The notes: generated by a model from the letters alone, not told the origin. Positions 44,121 through 54,570 are shown, counted from the first letter of the stretch. The stretch is DNA of 64,000 nucleotides from Bacteroidaceae bacterium (GCA_017560945.1 JAFZDY010000037.1:1-64000); one strand, 5' to 3'. A program made the numbers and translations.

Positions 44121-45539
44121 TCCATTTATAATGTAGATTCCTTTTTGTAGTGTACGTTCACTATCCATCTTTCTTCCCGAAAGATCGTATATTGTTTGGG
44201 TATTGTTTTCTTTGGATGTAGGTAGATCTTCTATACTTTCCACATCAGATTGTAGTTGTACGTTTATCCATTCAAACCTTTTTCTTAACCAAGATGCTGC
44301 ATCTTCTATTTCAGTTGCTAATATAGTGTTGTTATCGTCCCATCGTTGTTTATTTATTTGTCTGCTTTCATTAATAGCAATACCTTTAAGTTGGTTTATA
44401 TCATATAGATAACTAATCAATTCATCGTACAATGTACTTCGTATATTTTCCCATAAAGTTATATATGTGGAATAAAAATCTTGTCGTTTCAATAGTTTGG
44501 TAAAATAGAAACTATATGATATATTATGTATGTAACTCCAAGTGTTCAAACACTTGAATGTAGCATCAAAATCCCATAGTACTCCCATTTGTAAAGGAGT
44601 ATTGAATGGATTTGCAGGATCAAAATCTTTTTTGTACAAATATCGGTTTGTACCTCCACTATCACCTTGTCCTAAAATGTCTTGAGACAATAACCATGCG
44701 GCAAAACTCAATAAATCTATATGTGACGTAATATCTTTGTTATTGACAAGCAGTTCCTCAAATTCAAGAATGTAATTTTTTATATTGTTTATAATAGAGT
44801 CATTAATATTGTCAGTATCAGGATATTTAAAAGTATATCCTGTTTTGTATGTGAGTATGTTTCCTTTGAAATAAATGTCTTCGTTCCACCAATAGGCATC
44901 GTCTTCAATGATATAACCAGTGTCATCAATGTTGATTCGTCCTTTTTCTTTTTCTACACTTTCTATGAGTATGTAGTCACCTTTGTAATCTCCATTGATT
45001 ACCAAGTTAACATATTCCCATTGAGGTTGCCATCCAAGTCCTATCAATTTACCTAATTGATTACCAGTGAAGAAGCGAGTTAGAAATCCATCATAAACAC
45101 GAAGAAGTATCCAATCTTTATCTTTATATTTTGAATCATTTCTAAAAAGTAAATCTTCCTTTTTTGAAAGTTTTATTTTGTATGGTTTCTTTTCCCAATA
45201 ATAACTACTGGTGTTTCCGCGTAGTCTTATTCGTATTCCACTGATATCTTCGATATATTCACCACTTTCATAAAGTGTGATACCATTCAGTGACACCTTC
45301 ATATGTCCAGTGACATATTCATTGTTTATTAAACCTACTCCCCATAATTCTTCAGGAGCTGTAATGTGCTCACCTGTGGGTTCTTTCCCTTCGGTTGTCC
45401 ATATTTCAATTAGTGGAGTTTGTATGTTACGTAGTAAAGAGTCATATTGTGATATAGGAAGCGAATTATTGGCTTGTAAATTTTTTATTATCAGACAATA
45501 AATAAAAAATATAAATACTTTATTAATATTTCTACCCAT
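44100..45539 (-). CDS. CotH-kinase-family secreted protein with C-terminal sorting-like tail
   Basis: 479 residues: N-terminal hydrophobic export segment (VFIFFIYCLIIKNLQANN), then a CotH domain: GIRIRLRGNTSSYYWEKKPY, DWILLRVYDGFLTRFFTGNQ, YKGDYILIESVEKEKGRINI and DFDATF. CotH members are atypical kinases that phosphorylate extracytoplasmic proteins. The last ~30 residues (TIYDLSGRKMDSERTLQKGI) match the short secretion-tail pattern common on Bacteroidetes surface proteins. It follows the PorZ-like gene by nine bases and may be its partner or substrate. Confidence 0.83.
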   Translation of the reverse strand: MGRNINKVFIFFIYCLIIKNLQANNSLPISQYDSLLRNIQTPLIEIWTTEGKEPTGEHITAPEELWGVGLINNEYVTGHMKVSLNGITLYESGEYIEDISGIRIRLRGNTSSYYWEKKPYKIKLSKKEDLLFRNDSKYKDKDWILLRVYDGFLTRFFTGNQLGKLIGLGWQPQWEYVNLVINGDYKGDYILIESVEKEKGRINIDDTGYIIEDDAYWWNEDIYFKGNILTYKTGYTFKYPDTDNINDSIINNIKNYILEFEELLVNNKDITSHIDLLSFAAWLLSQDILGQGDSGGTNRYLYKKDFDPANPFNTPLQMGVLWDFDATFKCLNTWSYIHNISYSFYFTKLLKRQDFYSTYITLWENIRSTLYDELISYLYDINQLKGIAINESRQINKQRWDDNNTILATEIEDAASWLRKRFEWINVQLQSDVESIEDLPTSKENNTQTIYDLSGRKMDSERTLQKGIYIINGNKVVIR

Positions 45540-45548
45540 AATGAAAAA

Positions 45549-47861
45549 TTATTTAATCATCACTATTTTCGTTACAACTCCTTCCTGTCCATTTTCATTT
45601 GTAGCCAAAACATGATATACACCCGAAGCTACCCGATTTCCTTTACTATTTCTTCCATTCCATGAAAAAGATCCACCTGTTGACATACCTTCGCATATAA
45701 TGCTACCGAATGAATCTGTTATTTTCACTTGAGAATTCATCATAAGTCCATCTATACGTATATATCCTTGGTAGTCAGGTCTTACAGGGTTAGGATAAGC
45801 ACGTACATTACTTTCTTCAAACGAAGGTTGTGCTTCGGTTGCATCACTTTGATAAGCCACAAGTCCTTTACTTGTACCGATGTATACCATTCCTGTGACC
45901 TCATCAGTAGCAATACTACGTACTTCATCAGATGGTAAAGGGCTATTTTCAGTTGTAAAGTGGTGGATGGCTTCTAAACCATCTGCAGAAATTAAGTAAA
46001 TACCATTCTTTTCTGTTCCAATCCACTTTCGATTCGCACCATCTATGGCTATGCTGAGTACTGTAACCCCTTCAAGTAAATAATCTGCAAGATTAGTACC
46101 ATCGTTGCGTGGTACTTTTACTTGGGTTACTGTAACAGTACCATTTTGTGCAGCCATCAGTTGTGTAGGATTTGTGATGAGCCATGTGCCATTGGTGGTA
46201 CCTAACCATATAACACCCTCTTTATCCTCTATGGCACAATGTACCTGTTGATGTTCCAATAAAGTTCCATCCTGATTATGGAAACGATTGATGAAAAGGC
46301 TCTTATCATCAGCCGTATTTTCTAAAGTTTCATTGGTATTGAGTATGAATACACCATTATCATTATGGTGCGGAGTAACTGCCCACATCCATCCTCTTAC
46401 GTCAAAAAATGTATTGCGTAGAGTTGATTTTTTTGAAAAATTACTATTAAAAAGTTTTATCCAACGCTTATCATGTGTAAGGATTGATATTGTACTATCT
46501 GCTTTAGCGCATAAACACCAAAGATTCTTATTTTTATCATAGGCTAATCCGTTTACGCGAATAATATTGGGATATCGATAATCACTACTAATGCTGCTAT
46601 TTAAAGGAGTGTGTAAAGTTACTAACTCTCCATTCAGAAATTCATATACTCCCTCTCCTGCAGATGAAGCATAAACATGATTGTCATTATTAGGGTCGAC
46701 TGCTAAAGAGGTGATATCTTGGTATAGTTTTCCACTAATATTTGTTATACCTTCTTCTTGAAATATTTGCCAATTATTATTAGAATTAAGAACTTGAATA
46801 GTTCCAGGTAAAGAATATCTGTCTAAATAAATACCACCTCCGCAAGTATACAATTTACCATTGTGCATAAACATTTGGTAAAAGAGGTTGCGACGAGGTG
46901 CATTCAATTCTATATGATTTGTAGTAAGTTGCATTTCATTTTCAACCAGCTTATATCCTGTGAGTTTTTCTTCAGTGCTGGCAATCCAATATGTTGAATT
47001 TCCGTAAGCAATATCTATCATGCCTTTCGGAATACTAATCTCATTGTATTCCTTGGGTGAATTGAATACATAAAGTTTACCATCAGCATTTCCTGCAAAT
47101 AGTTTACCATTTACGTTTTTCAAAAAGGTAAAATTATCTTTTACCACCAGTTCATAAGATTTTTTTTCTGGATCTACGGTGAGCAGTGCATATCCCGGTA
47201 TACAGGCATATACGACACCCTTTGTAGTTTTCAACAATGTGAAGGTATTTGTCATCATGCGCGTCCACTTGTCCTTTTCCAACAAATTGTCAGTCAATTT
47301 ACCATAGTACAATCCATCTCCTGGGGCGGTGGCTGCCATTATGTAATCACCTATTACAGATGTGGCCACAATTTTCTTTTCCAATGTATAGGTGGTACTG
47401 ATTACTCGCTTGGCAATATCGAGTACCACAATACCGAAATTGGTGGCCATATAAGCTTTACTACCTTCTACATTTATATTGTTTATTGTCTTATCCGTTA
47501 CATTGCTATTCTTCAGGTCAGTTATGTTATAAACCTCTTCCCTTTCATTCATCAAATCAATGTTACCATTTTCATAGACAATGAGCAATTTTTTTTGTGC
47601 AGGACATGTAGCCAAGTGTGTGATATTTATGTCACTCATGGGATATACAAGGTCGAATGTTTGTATATCCTCGTCTTCAGGGTCGTATGAAATAAGGGAT
47701 CCCTCGGAAACGGCATACACCTTTCCGTTGAAAAATACACAAGTGGAGGTTTTATCATATGCCATGAAAGCCTGCCATTCGCCTAAAGGCAGGCGTGCTT
47801 GCAATTGGCATTTCCATCCGAAAGCAAAAATAATAAGTAGGATAAGAGTGAGTCGTTTCAT
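45549..47861 (-). CDS. PorZ-like beta-propeller protein (type IX secretion associated)
   Basis: 770 residues. After the signal peptide, LPLGEWQAFMAYDKTSTCVF and VYAVSEGSLISYDPEDEDIQ open a series of propeller blades running to ~680, including two-component-regulator-propeller-type repeats (EDKEGVIWLGTTNGTWLITN, IATDEVTGMVYIGTSKGLVA). The C-terminal ~90 residues are a FlgD-like/sorting domain (AYPNPVRPDYQGYIRI to GVVTKIVMIK). This matches the PorZ architecture, a surface component that presents anionic lipopolysaccharide in type IX secretion. No other secretion gene is in the window, so assignment to a functioning system is inference. Confidence 0.78.
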   Translation of the reverse strand: MKRLTLILLIIFAFGWKCQLQARLPLGEWQAFMAYDKTSTCVFFNGKVYAVSEGSLISYDPEDEDIQTFDLVYPMSDINITHLATCPAQKKLLIVYENGNIDLMNEREEVYNITDLKNSNVTDKTINNINVEGSKAYMATNFGIVVLDIAKRVISTTYTLEKKIVATSVIGDYIMAATAPGDGLYYGKLTDNLLEKDKWTRMMTNTFTLLKTTKGVVYACIPGYALLTVDPEKKSYELVVKDNFTFLKNVNGKLFAGNADGKLYVFNSPKEYNEISIPKGMIDIAYGNSTYWIASTEEKLTGYKLVENEMQLTTNHIELNAPRRNLFYQMFMHNGKLYTCGGGIYLDRYSLPGTIQVLNSNNNWQIFQEEGITNISGKLYQDITSLAVDPNNDNHVYASSAGEGVYEFLNGELVTLHTPLNSSISSDYRYPNIIRVNGLAYDKNKNLWCLCAKADSTISILTHDKRWIKLFNSNFSKKSTLRNTFFDVRGWMWAVTPHHNDNGVFILNTNETLENTADDKSLFINRFHNQDGTLLEHQQVHCAIEDKEGVIWLGTTNGTWLITNPTQLMAAQNGTVTVTQVKVPRNDGTNLADYLLEGVTVLSIAIDGANRKWIGTEKNGIYLISADGLEAIHHFTTENSPLPSDEVRSIATDEVTGMVYIGTSKGLVAYQSDATEAQPSFEESNVRAYPNPVRPDYQGYIRIDGLMMNSQVKITDSFGSIICEGMSTGGSFSWNGRNSKGNRVASGVYHVLATNENGQEGVVTKIVMIK

Positions 47862-47870
47862 ACTGATAGT

Positions 47871-48452
47871 TCATCGATTTTTCAGGAATTCCACCAGTTT
47901 TTCCACTGCTCGTGCACGATGACTTATACGGTTCTTTACCTCATCACCCAAGTGTGCAAAAGAGTGGTCGTAACCATCGGGACGGAAGATGGGGTCATAG
48001 CCAAAACCTTCTCCCTCTTCTCGTTCTTCCAAAATGGTACCAGTGACTATACCATCAAAGAGGTATTCCTTTCCTTCCTTTATTAACGCAATAACAGTAC
48101 GAAATTGTGCACGACGGTCACTTTTTCCTTTCAATTCGGTCAAAAGTTTTTGCATATTGGCTTCCGAATCGTGTCCTGGTCCTGCATAACGTGCAGAATA
48201 TACACCTGGTGCTCCATTGAGTGCATCCACTTCCAACCCCGTGTCATCTGCAAAACAATCGACACCATAGCGTTCATAGATGTATCGTGCCTTCATCAGC
48301 GCGTTACCTTCGAGTGTATCTGCTGTTTCGGGTATATCGTCGGTACAACCTATGTCACGTAAGTTCTTCAAGGAGAATTTTCCGCCCAACATGGCGTTTA
48401 CCTCTTGCAGTTTATGGGGGTTATTGGTTACAAATATCATTTCGTTTACCAT
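47871..48452 (-). CDS. rdgB: XTP/dITP (non-canonical purine NTP) pyrophosphatase
   Basis: A 193-residue HAM1/RdgB enzyme removing xanthine and hypoxanthine nucleotides. Blocks: [72 protein letters not shown] and [11 protein letters not shown]. Two in-frame ATGs are possible, 48452 or 48440 ([10 protein letters not shown]); the second fits the family start better. It lies in the leuS-yitT-rdgB-PorZ run. Confidence 0.92.
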   Translation of the reverse strand: MVNEMIFVTNNPHKLQEVNAMLGGKFSLKNLRDIGCTDDIPETADTLEGNALMKARYIYERYGVDCFADDTGLEVDALNGAPGVYSARYAGPGHDSEANMQKLLTELKGKSDRRAQFRTVIALIKEGKEYLFDGIVTGTILEEREEGEGFGYDPIFRPDGYDHSFAHLGDEVKNRISHRARAVEKLVEFLKNR

Positions 48453-48530
48453 TTATAATTTACCATTTACCATTCGTTTCATCATGTACAAATTGAGTTG
48501 TACAATGTACGTGGTAAATGGTACCTACAT

Positions 48531-49439
48531 TCATTTCTTTTTCTTGCTTTTTACCTTTATTTGGTCAAATCCTTCTCCATATACACCCACCACATTGCTC
48601 TGTGATATGAAGGCGTTGGGATCTATATCCTTCACCAAACGGAAAATGTGGATGGCTTCGCTCTTCTTTGCCAAAATGCAGAGAACCTTTATGGGTTGTT
48701 TGCTATAGAAACCTGTACCATCGAGTACAGTCACACCACGTTTCACATCAGCCATTACCGCTTCGCCTATCTCCTCATATTTTTTGCTGAATATGAGGAA
48801 CTGTACACTCTGTCTGGCACTGTTTACAATGTAGTCGATGGCCACACTGATGATGATAAGGGTGACAAATCCGAATACCACACGTCGCCAATCTTGGAAA
48901 ATAAAGTAGCACGACGAAATGATAATGATATCACACACCATTATCATACGTCCGAAAGTGACTGCTTTATACTTGTTTACAATGGCGGCTATGATGTCCG
49001 TACCGCCTGTACTTCCTCCTACAATGAAGACCACCGCAATACCCGCTCCGCAGAAGGTGGCACCTATGACACAGGCCATAAAGTCCTGTCCTGGTCCGAT
49101 GATTTGCAAGAATTCACCCGTCTGTGGGTCCTTCATCATCTCTTGGAATATGTCGAGAAAGAAGGTTAGTGTTGCTACTGAGAAGATGGTCTTCAGGCAA
49201 AATTTAAAGCCCAATACTTTCAGGGCAACGATCAAAAATGCTGTATTGATGACGAAGTAGGAATATTGCATCTCAATGCCTGTAGCATAGTAAATGATAG
49301 CCGAGATACCAGTTACTCCTCCGGTAGTAATTTGATAAGGGAGCAGAAACAGAGCCCATCCAAGCGCATAAGCCATCAATCCAAATGCGATGATGGTATA
49401 GTCTTTGGCTTCGCGCCAAAGGTTTGAGGAATTATTCAT
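48531..49439 (-). CDS. YitT family membrane protein
   Basis: 302 residues with five to six N-terminal helices (YTIIAFGLMAYALGWALFLL, VTGISAIIYYATGIEMQYSY and others, to about residue 185). A cytoplasmic DUF2179-type domain follows (QFLIFSKKYEEIGEAVMADV, GVTVLDGTGFYSKQPIKVL). The whole is the standard YitT layout. The substrate is not established for the family. It is separated from leuS by a terminator hairpin. Confidence 0.88.
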   Translation of the reverse strand: MNNSSNLWREAKDYTIIAFGLMAYALGWALFLLPYQITTGGVTGISAIIYYATGIEMQYSYFVINTAFLIVALKVLGFKFCLKTIFSVATLTFFLDIFQEMMKDPQTGEFLQIIGPGQDFMACVIGATFCGAGIAVVFIVGGSTGGTDIIAAIVNKYKAVTFGRMIMVCDIIIISSCYFIFQDWRRVVFGFVTLIIISVAIDYIVNSARQSVQFLIFSKKYEEIGEAVMADVKRGVTVLDGTGFYSKQPIKVLCILAKKSEAIHIFRLVKDIDPNAFISQSNVVGVYGEGFDQIKVKSKKKK

Positions 49440-49460
49440 AATTTTTAGTTGACGAGTTGA

Positions 49461-49522
49461 CTAAAAAAACAAGTTGACGAGGAGATTGTGCCACCATGGC
49501 CTTGTCGCCTCCTCAACTTGTT
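49461..49522 (-). terminator. Intrinsic terminator after leuS
   Basis: AACAAGTTGACGAGGAG (49468-49484) pairs with CTCCTCAACTTGTT (49509-49522) apart from a 3-base bulge; on the minus strand a run of seven T follows. Confidence 0.75.
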
Positions 49523-49537
49523 CTTGTCAATCAAATT

Positions 49538-52372
49538 TTATAGTACGATATTTACAATCTTTTTCGGTACGATGATAACCTTTTTCGGAGTCTTTCCTTC
49601 GATCCACTTCTGACTCTGTTCGTCGGCCATCACGGTACTTTCAATGGTTGCATTGTCAGCATCAGCAGCAAATTCCATGGTGAAGCGTGCCTTTCCGTTG
49701 AACGAGATGGTGTACTTTACAGTGTCCTCCACCAGGTAACTTTCGTTGCACACGGGCCATTGGGCATCGCACACACTGCCCTCGCCCTTCAGCATCTCCC
49801 ACAACTCCTCTGCCAAGTGAGGGGCAAATGGTGCAATCAGCACAGTCAACAGACGCAACACCTCTGTCGAGCGGCACTTGAGTGAAGTCAGTTCGTTCAC
49901 GCAAATCATGAATGCACTGATGCTGGTGTTGTACGAGAAGGTCTCGATGTCTCCTGTCACCTTCTTGATGAGCTTATGAATGCTCTTCAGTTCCTCCTTG
50001 GTGGCTGCAACGTCGGTAGGCAGGAACTCGTCAGTGCGGCTGTAGAACAATCCCCACAATTTCTTCAGGAAGCGGTGTACGCCATCGATACCGTTGGTGT
50101 CCCATGGCTTGCTCTGTTCTACAGGACCGAGGAACATTTCGTACATGCGCAGTGTGTCGGCACCGTATTTCTCTACAATCATGTCGGGGTTCACCACGTT
50201 GAACATCGACTTTGACATCTTCTCTACGGCCCATCCACAGATGTATTTACCATCTTCAAGGATGAATTCAGCATTGTTATATTCGGGACGCCAAGCCTTG
50301 AACGCTTCTACGTCGAGCACATCGGCGCTCACGATGTTCACATCCACGTGTAGCGGAGTCACATCGTACTGATCTTTCAAACCAAGTGACACGAAGGTGT
50401 TTGTATCCTTGATTCGATATACGAAGTTGCTTCGTCCCTGAATCATACCCTGGTTCACCAGTTTCTGGAAGGGTTCGTCCTTCACACTTACGCCCAAGTC
50501 ATAGAGGAACTTGTTCCAGAAACGGCTATATATCAAGTGGCCTGTAGCGTGTTCAGTACCACCTACGTAGAGGTCCACGTTCTGCCAATACTCGGCAGCC
50601 TTTTCGCTCAACAAGGCATTGTTGTTCTGGGGATCCATGTAGCGCAGATAGTAGGCACTCGAGCCTGCAAAGCCAGGCATTGTGTTCAGTTCGAGGGGGA
50701 ACACGTTCACATTGTCAATGAGTGTATTGTCCACTACTTCACCCTTCTGTACATCCCATGCCCAACGTGTGGCATTGCCCAACGGTGGTTCGCCTGTCTC
50801 TGTGGGTAAGAACTTGCTTACTTCGGGTAATTCGAGGGGTAATTTACTACTGTCAATCATGTAGGGCATTCCGTCCTTGTAATATACGGGGAAAGGTTCG
50901 CCCCAATAGCGTTGGCGGCTGAAGATGGCGTCGCGCAAGCGGAAGTTCACCTTCACACGACCTAATCCGTGTTCTTTCACATACTTCTTGGTAGCGGCAA
51001 TGGCTTCCTTGATGGTAAGACCGTTCAGTACAAGGTCGCAGTAAGGGGTTGCACCCTCTTTGGGAGAATTGGTTACGATACCTTCCTTGGCATCGAAGCT
51101 CTCTTCGTTCACGTCGCAACCCTCTACCAAGGGGATGATGGTGAGGTCAAAGTGTTTGGCAAAGGCATAGTCGCGGCTATCGTGGGCAGGCACAGCCATG
51201 ATGGCTCCTGTTCCATATCCGGCCAACACGTAATCGCTGATCCAGATGGGCACTGCCTCACCTGTAAATGGATTGATGGCATACGAACCGCTGAACACGC
51301 CTGTCACCTTACGGTCGGCAATGCGTTCGCGTTCGGTACGTTTCTTGGTGCGGTCGAGATAAGCCTCCACTTCAGCTTTCTGTTCATCGGTAGTCAATTG
51401 GGGAACCAATTCACTTTCAGGAGCCAACACCATGAAGGTCACACCAAACATAGTATCTGCACGGGTGGTGAAGATGGTGAACTCCATGTCCGAGTCTTTC
51501 ACCTTGAACTGCACCTCGGCACCCTCTGAGCGGCCAATCCAGTTCTTCTGTGTCTCCTTCAGTGATTCTGTCCAGTCTATTCCGTCCAATCCATCCAACA
51601 GGCGCTGGGCGTATGCACTCACGCGCAAGCACCATTGGCGCATCTTCTTCTGTACCACGGGGTGTCCACCACGTTCGCTCACACCATCTACCACTTCATC
51701 ATTGGCAAGCACAGTTCCCAAAGCAGGGCACCAGTTTACCATGGTCTCTCCCAGGTAAGCGATGCGGTAGTTCATCAGGATTTCCTGCTGTTCCTTTTCA
51801 TTCTTGGCATTCCACTCTTCAGCGGTGAAAGTGAGTTCCTCGCCTTGTGCTACGTCCAGTCCTTCGGTACCCTTCTGTGTAAAGTGTTCCACCAATTTTG
51901 TGATGGGCACAGCCTTTTGGCAGGCGTTGCAATAGAAGTGTTCAAACATTTGCTGGAAGGCCCACTGAGTCCAGTGGTAATAGCCCGGTTCGCATGTGCG
52001 CACCTCGCGGTCCCAGTCGAAGCAGAATCCAATCTTATCCAACTGTTCGCGGTAGCGGTTGATGTTGGCCTTGGTGGTTACATCGGGGTGTTGGCCTGTC
52101 TGTATGGCATACTGCTCAGCGGGCAATCCGTAAGCATCGTAGCCCATGGGGTTCAGCACGTTGAATCCTTGCAAGCGCTTGTAGCGGGCATAGATGTCGC
52201 TGGCGATGTATCCCAGCGGATGTCCCACGTGAAGTCCCGCACCCGAGGGGTAGGGGAACATATTGAGTACGTAGAATTTCTTCTTACTTTCGTCTTCGGT
52301 CACCTTGTAGGTTTTCTTTTCCACCCACTGGTTTTGCCATTTTTTCTCTATTTCTCTAAAGTTATATTCCAT
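49538..52372 (-). CDS. leuS: Leucyl-tRNA synthetase
   Basis: A 944-residue class Ia synthetase. The HIGH-type motif is HVGHPLGY (~48-55) within [19 protein letters not shown], and KMSKS is intact in [10 protein letters not shown] (~700). The editing (CP1) domain is present with [19 protein letters not shown] and [16 protein letters not shown]; the C-terminal anticodon domain ends [18 protein letters not shown]. The length is at the upper end of the usual range. It has its own promoter box at 52425. Confidence 0.96.
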   Translation of the reverse strand: MEYNFREIEKKWQNQWVEKKTYKVTEDESKKKFYVLNMFPYPSGAGLHVGHPLGYIASDIYARYKRLQGFNVLNPMGYDAYGLPAEQYAIQTGQHPDVTTKANINRYREQLDKIGFCFDWDREVRTCEPGYYHWTQWAFQQMFEHFYCNACQKAVPITKLVEHFTQKGTEGLDVAQGEELTFTAEEWNAKNEKEQQEILMNYRIAYLGETMVNWCPALGTVLANDEVVDGVSERGGHPVVQKKMRQWCLRVSAYAQRLLDGLDGIDWTESLKETQKNWIGRSEGAEVQFKVKDSDMEFTIFTTRADTMFGVTFMVLAPESELVPQLTTDEQKAEVEAYLDRTKKRTERERIADRKVTGVFSGSYAINPFTGEAVPIWISDYVLAGYGTGAIMAVPAHDSRDYAFAKHFDLTIIPLVEGCDVNEESFDAKEGIVTNSPKEGATPYCDLVLNGLTIKEAIAATKKYVKEHGLGRVKVNFRLRDAIFSRQRYWGEPFPVYYKDGMPYMIDSSKLPLELPEVSKFLPTETGEPPLGNATRWAWDVQKGEVVDNTLIDNVNVFPLELNTMPGFAGSSAYYLRYMDPQNNNALLSEKAAEYWQNVDLYVGGTEHATGHLIYSRFWNKFLYDLGVSVKDEPFQKLVNQGMIQGRSNFVYRIKDTNTFVSLGLKDQYDVTPLHVDVNIVSADVLDVEAFKAWRPEYNNAEFILEDGKYICGWAVEKMSKSMFNVVNPDMIVEKYGADTLRMYEMFLGPVEQSKPWDTNGIDGVHRFLKKLWGLFYSRTDEFLPTDVAATKEELKSIHKLIKKVTGDIETFSYNTSISAFMICVNELTSLKCRSTEVLRLLTVLIAPFAPHLAEELWEMLKGEGSVCDAQWPVCNESYLVEDTVKYTISFNGKARFTMEFAADADNATIESTVMADEQSQKWIEGKTPKKVIIVPKKIVNIVL

Positions 52373-52424
52373 AGCGGATATAGTTAGTTTTTAATGATTA
52401 TACTTTTGTACTTTCAACAGGGTG

Positions 52425-52432
52425 CAAAGATA
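52425..52432 (-). promoter_or_regulatory. -7 promoter box for leuS
   Basis: CAAAGATA on the plus strand reads TATCTTTG on the minus strand, giving a ~45-base leader. No T-box or other leader structure was recognised. Confidence 0.55.
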
Positions 52433-52590
52433 GGTAAAATCTTCCGATTACAAGCCTGTCGTGTTCAAGAATTTATCACAATCATCCCATCCTCCATCAG
52501 TTTGTCCTCCATGCGACCAAAAGATAGGGATGTTGTCACCCTTGCCCAGTGACGATGTAGCCATACGATATGGGCAAGTCTCCCTCCTCC

Positions 52591-52724
52591 AAAGGGCATT
52601 TTCCCCACCCCTGCAAAGGCACATTTTTTATGTCTTTATGCACTCCATTTTTCTCCCCTGCCTGAGAAATATTTTTCCCTTGTCTGAGAAAAATATTTTC
52701 CTGACATAAGAAAAAACGCATCTA
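52591..52724. repeat. Loose 22-25 bp periodic array
   Basis: Two clear 22-bp units (TGCCTGAGAAATATTTTTCC at 52659 and TGTCTGAGAAAAATATTTTC at 52681) are flanked by weaker copies sharing a CATTTT/ATTTTTCCC core at about 24-bp steps back to 52591. It is C- and T-rich on the plus strand. It lies in an 881-bp gap (52373-53253) without genes that also holds palindrome array copy C. Confidence 0.45.
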
Positions 52725-52897
52725 CCCATCCCCCTCCATTTTCACTAAAAACAGGTAAAAATCCAATTTTTCAAAAAACGAGTGTATGAAAATCATACAA
52801 TTTTGCCCTTAAAAATACGATTTTTGTTTTTTTTCGATTTTTTTTGCACGTTTCAATAATTTTGTGAGGCAAAGTAGCAGGCAATCGTTCCCATAAA

Positions 52898-53125
52898 CTT
52901 TGACTTGCGCAGCTTGATGAACGATAGCGAACTAATTTTAAATTTTGAGTCATCAAAATACTATCAATAAGTACTGCAATCACACTTAATAGATACTGCA
53001 GTACTACTTAATAAGTACTGTAGTACCATAAGGGAAGTACTCGAGTACCAATAGGCTGGTACTGGAGTACTCCCTAAACGGAATTTTTAGGAGTACTAAT
53101 TTTTGCTGATTATCAGTGATTTTCG
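52898..53125. repeat. Dispersed AGTACT 22-bp palindrome array, copy C (uninterrupted)
   Basis: A contiguous element. The left flank (52898-52968) is the same as 5124-5190 of copy A, then six 22-bp units start at 52969, 52991, 53013, 53035, 53057 and 53079, then the tail TGCTGATTATCAG. It is nearly identical to copy A unit by unit and more distant from copy B. It lies downstream of the minus-strand gene ending at 53254 and far upstream of leuS. Confidence 0.87.
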
Positions 53126-53206
53126 CTGAATTTGAGGATCTTGATAAAAATTGCAGAGTAACGATTTCCGTTGACTATATTTCCTCCATATTGATGGTGG
53201 GAAAAG

Positions 53207-53252
53207 TGGATAGTCTACCATCTCCATCGAAGTTGTAAACCCATGTCTTCGC
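53207..53252 (-). pseudogene. Remnant of the 3' end of an HhH/outer-membrane-protein paralogue
   Basis: Read on the minus strand, codons encode EDMGLQLRWRW followed by TAG, almost the exact C-terminus (EDMGLQLRWRM) of the gene ending at 56764. Nineteen bases (53234-53252) are identical to 56783-56801. The following codons differ mainly at synonymous positions, so this is a decayed paralogous fragment rather than a fresh copy. Nothing of the rest of such a gene remains upstream. Confidence 0.6.
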
Positions 53253-53253
53253 T

Positions 53254-54264
53254 TTAGTTTCTTATTGCCGCTTTTCCACTCTCGCGCCGTCCATCGGGGT
53301 AGGTTACGATGTAGAGGTACGTGGCGGGAGTCTTGCCCACCTTTACCATGGCTTCACCGTTTGTAAAGACAGATTCACCTACCTTCACAACATCCATGGT
53401 GTAGACCTCCAGTTTCACGGCATTAGGAGAGGTGCAAGAAACCACTCCATTATTTGCTTGGATAATGAACGGACTTACATCGGCCACCTCACCAATAGTG
53501 GAAGGATTCAATGCGCAATCATCTTCTTTGAAGTGATCGTAATGACTACTATCAAAATAGAAACCAAATCGGGAGTCATACACATCTTTTATTCGTGGAT
53601 TACAGTAGACCACACTACTATCTGCTGAACAGAAATAGTTTAATGTTCGGTAACAAGAACAATCTACCATCGCATGGCCAAATGGAACAAGCAAGTCATA
53701 CGTAGAACCAACTCCTCCAATCCAAATATCTATATAGTATTTGTGGTTTTTAGCCTTAATCCCCATCCTTCTGAAAGAATGCTTATCATCCGTTTGAAGA
53801 GTATCAACCCTAAATATTATTGTTGTATCAACAGGATTACCCTCCAAAGTCGTTCTTTGACAAAATTCGTCACCCATATTCAGTGAGAAATCATAGAGAA
53901 TGTAATCGTTTCCTTCTTCTTTAAATCGTATGAAATCTTTAAAACGTGAATAATTATCAAAATCTTCTTTTCGTATATAAACCTTTTCTCCTTCTTGACG
54001 TATACGACAGACGGCTTTTTCTTTCCCTTCTTCATATTCACAAGTGGTGTACTCAACCAACGGATAATAAGTAAGTTCGTCAATTACTTCCGGTCGGTCA
54101 AGTACAGTATATCTGAAATACGAATAGTCTTCAAAGTCATAGTCGTAATAACTCCACACTGCTCCTACCCATGAACATACAGACTCCTTCTCTTGTGCTC
54201 TCATTGATGTGAAACAGAGACATAAAAGAATGCTTAGGTAGATTGAATATTTATTTTTCTTCAT
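53254..54264 (-). CDS. Secreted protein of unknown function with C-terminal sorting-like domain
   Basis: 336 residues. A signal peptide (YSIYLSILLCLCFTSMRAQ) is followed by a Tyr/Asp/Glu-rich domain (WVGAVWSYYDYDFEDYSYFR) and several cysteines (CSCYRTLNYFC). The last ~75 residues (VKLEVYTMDVVKVGESVFTN to TYPDGRRESGKAAIRN) resemble the beta-sandwich secretion domain found on type IX cargo. I do not recognise the main domain. The gene after it on the same strand is only a remnant. Confidence 0.75.
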   Translation of the reverse strand: MKKNKYSIYLSILLCLCFTSMRAQEKESVCSWVGAVWSYYDYDFEDYSYFRYTVLDRPEVIDELTYYPLVEYTTCEYEEGKEKAVCRIRQEGEKVYIRKEDFDNYSRFKDFIRFKEEGNDYILYDFSLNMGDEFCQRTTLEGNPVDTTIIFRVDTLQTDDKHSFRRMGIKAKNHKYYIDIWIGGVGSTYDLLVPFGHAMVDCSCYRTLNYFCSADSSVVYCNPRIKDVYDSRFGFYFDSSHYDHFKEDDCALNPSTIGEVADVSPFIIQANNGVVSCTSPNAVKLEVYTMDVVKVGESVFTNGEAMVKVGKTPATYLYIVTYPDGRRESGKAAIRN

Positions 54265-54310
54265 GACAATCCGTTATTAGTAGCTATTTAATGATAAGAG
54301 TTCCTCCCAA

Positions 54311-54366
54311 TTCCTCGTCCATCCGAGTTTGTAGCTCGGATGTCTCGAGTATTAGCATTTATAATG
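54311..54366. repeat. Dispersed 56-bp repeat, copy 1
   Basis: Aligns without gaps to 55842-55897 with about 44 of 56 matches. Read on the minus strand both encode a related peptide (INANTRDIRATNSDGRG here). It contains a CCGAG/CTCGG hairpin. The rest of the 54265-54570 gap holds GCATTGCAAATGC-like and CGCGTTGCAAACGCG palindromes (54415-54466) but no gene. Confidence 0.55.
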
Positions 54367-54570
54367 CACTTATGAGTTTCTTTGTCAATCTTATATTGAC
54401 ATTTGTTTGAAATTCAGCGCATTGCAAATGCTTATACTCACAACCTTCGCGTTGCAAACGCGAAGGGATGGGGGTGTCCAATCTCTTCGTTTGTAAACTA
54501 TTTTTTACTACTATTATTGTAGCTTGATACAGTTTATTTTACACTCTCGGGGAAGGTGAAAACCTCACGA

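Noticed and set aside
52461-52709. Small frame upstream of leuS
   Set aside because: Low-complexity Pro/Ser/Phe-rich translation across the loose periodic array; no support for coding.
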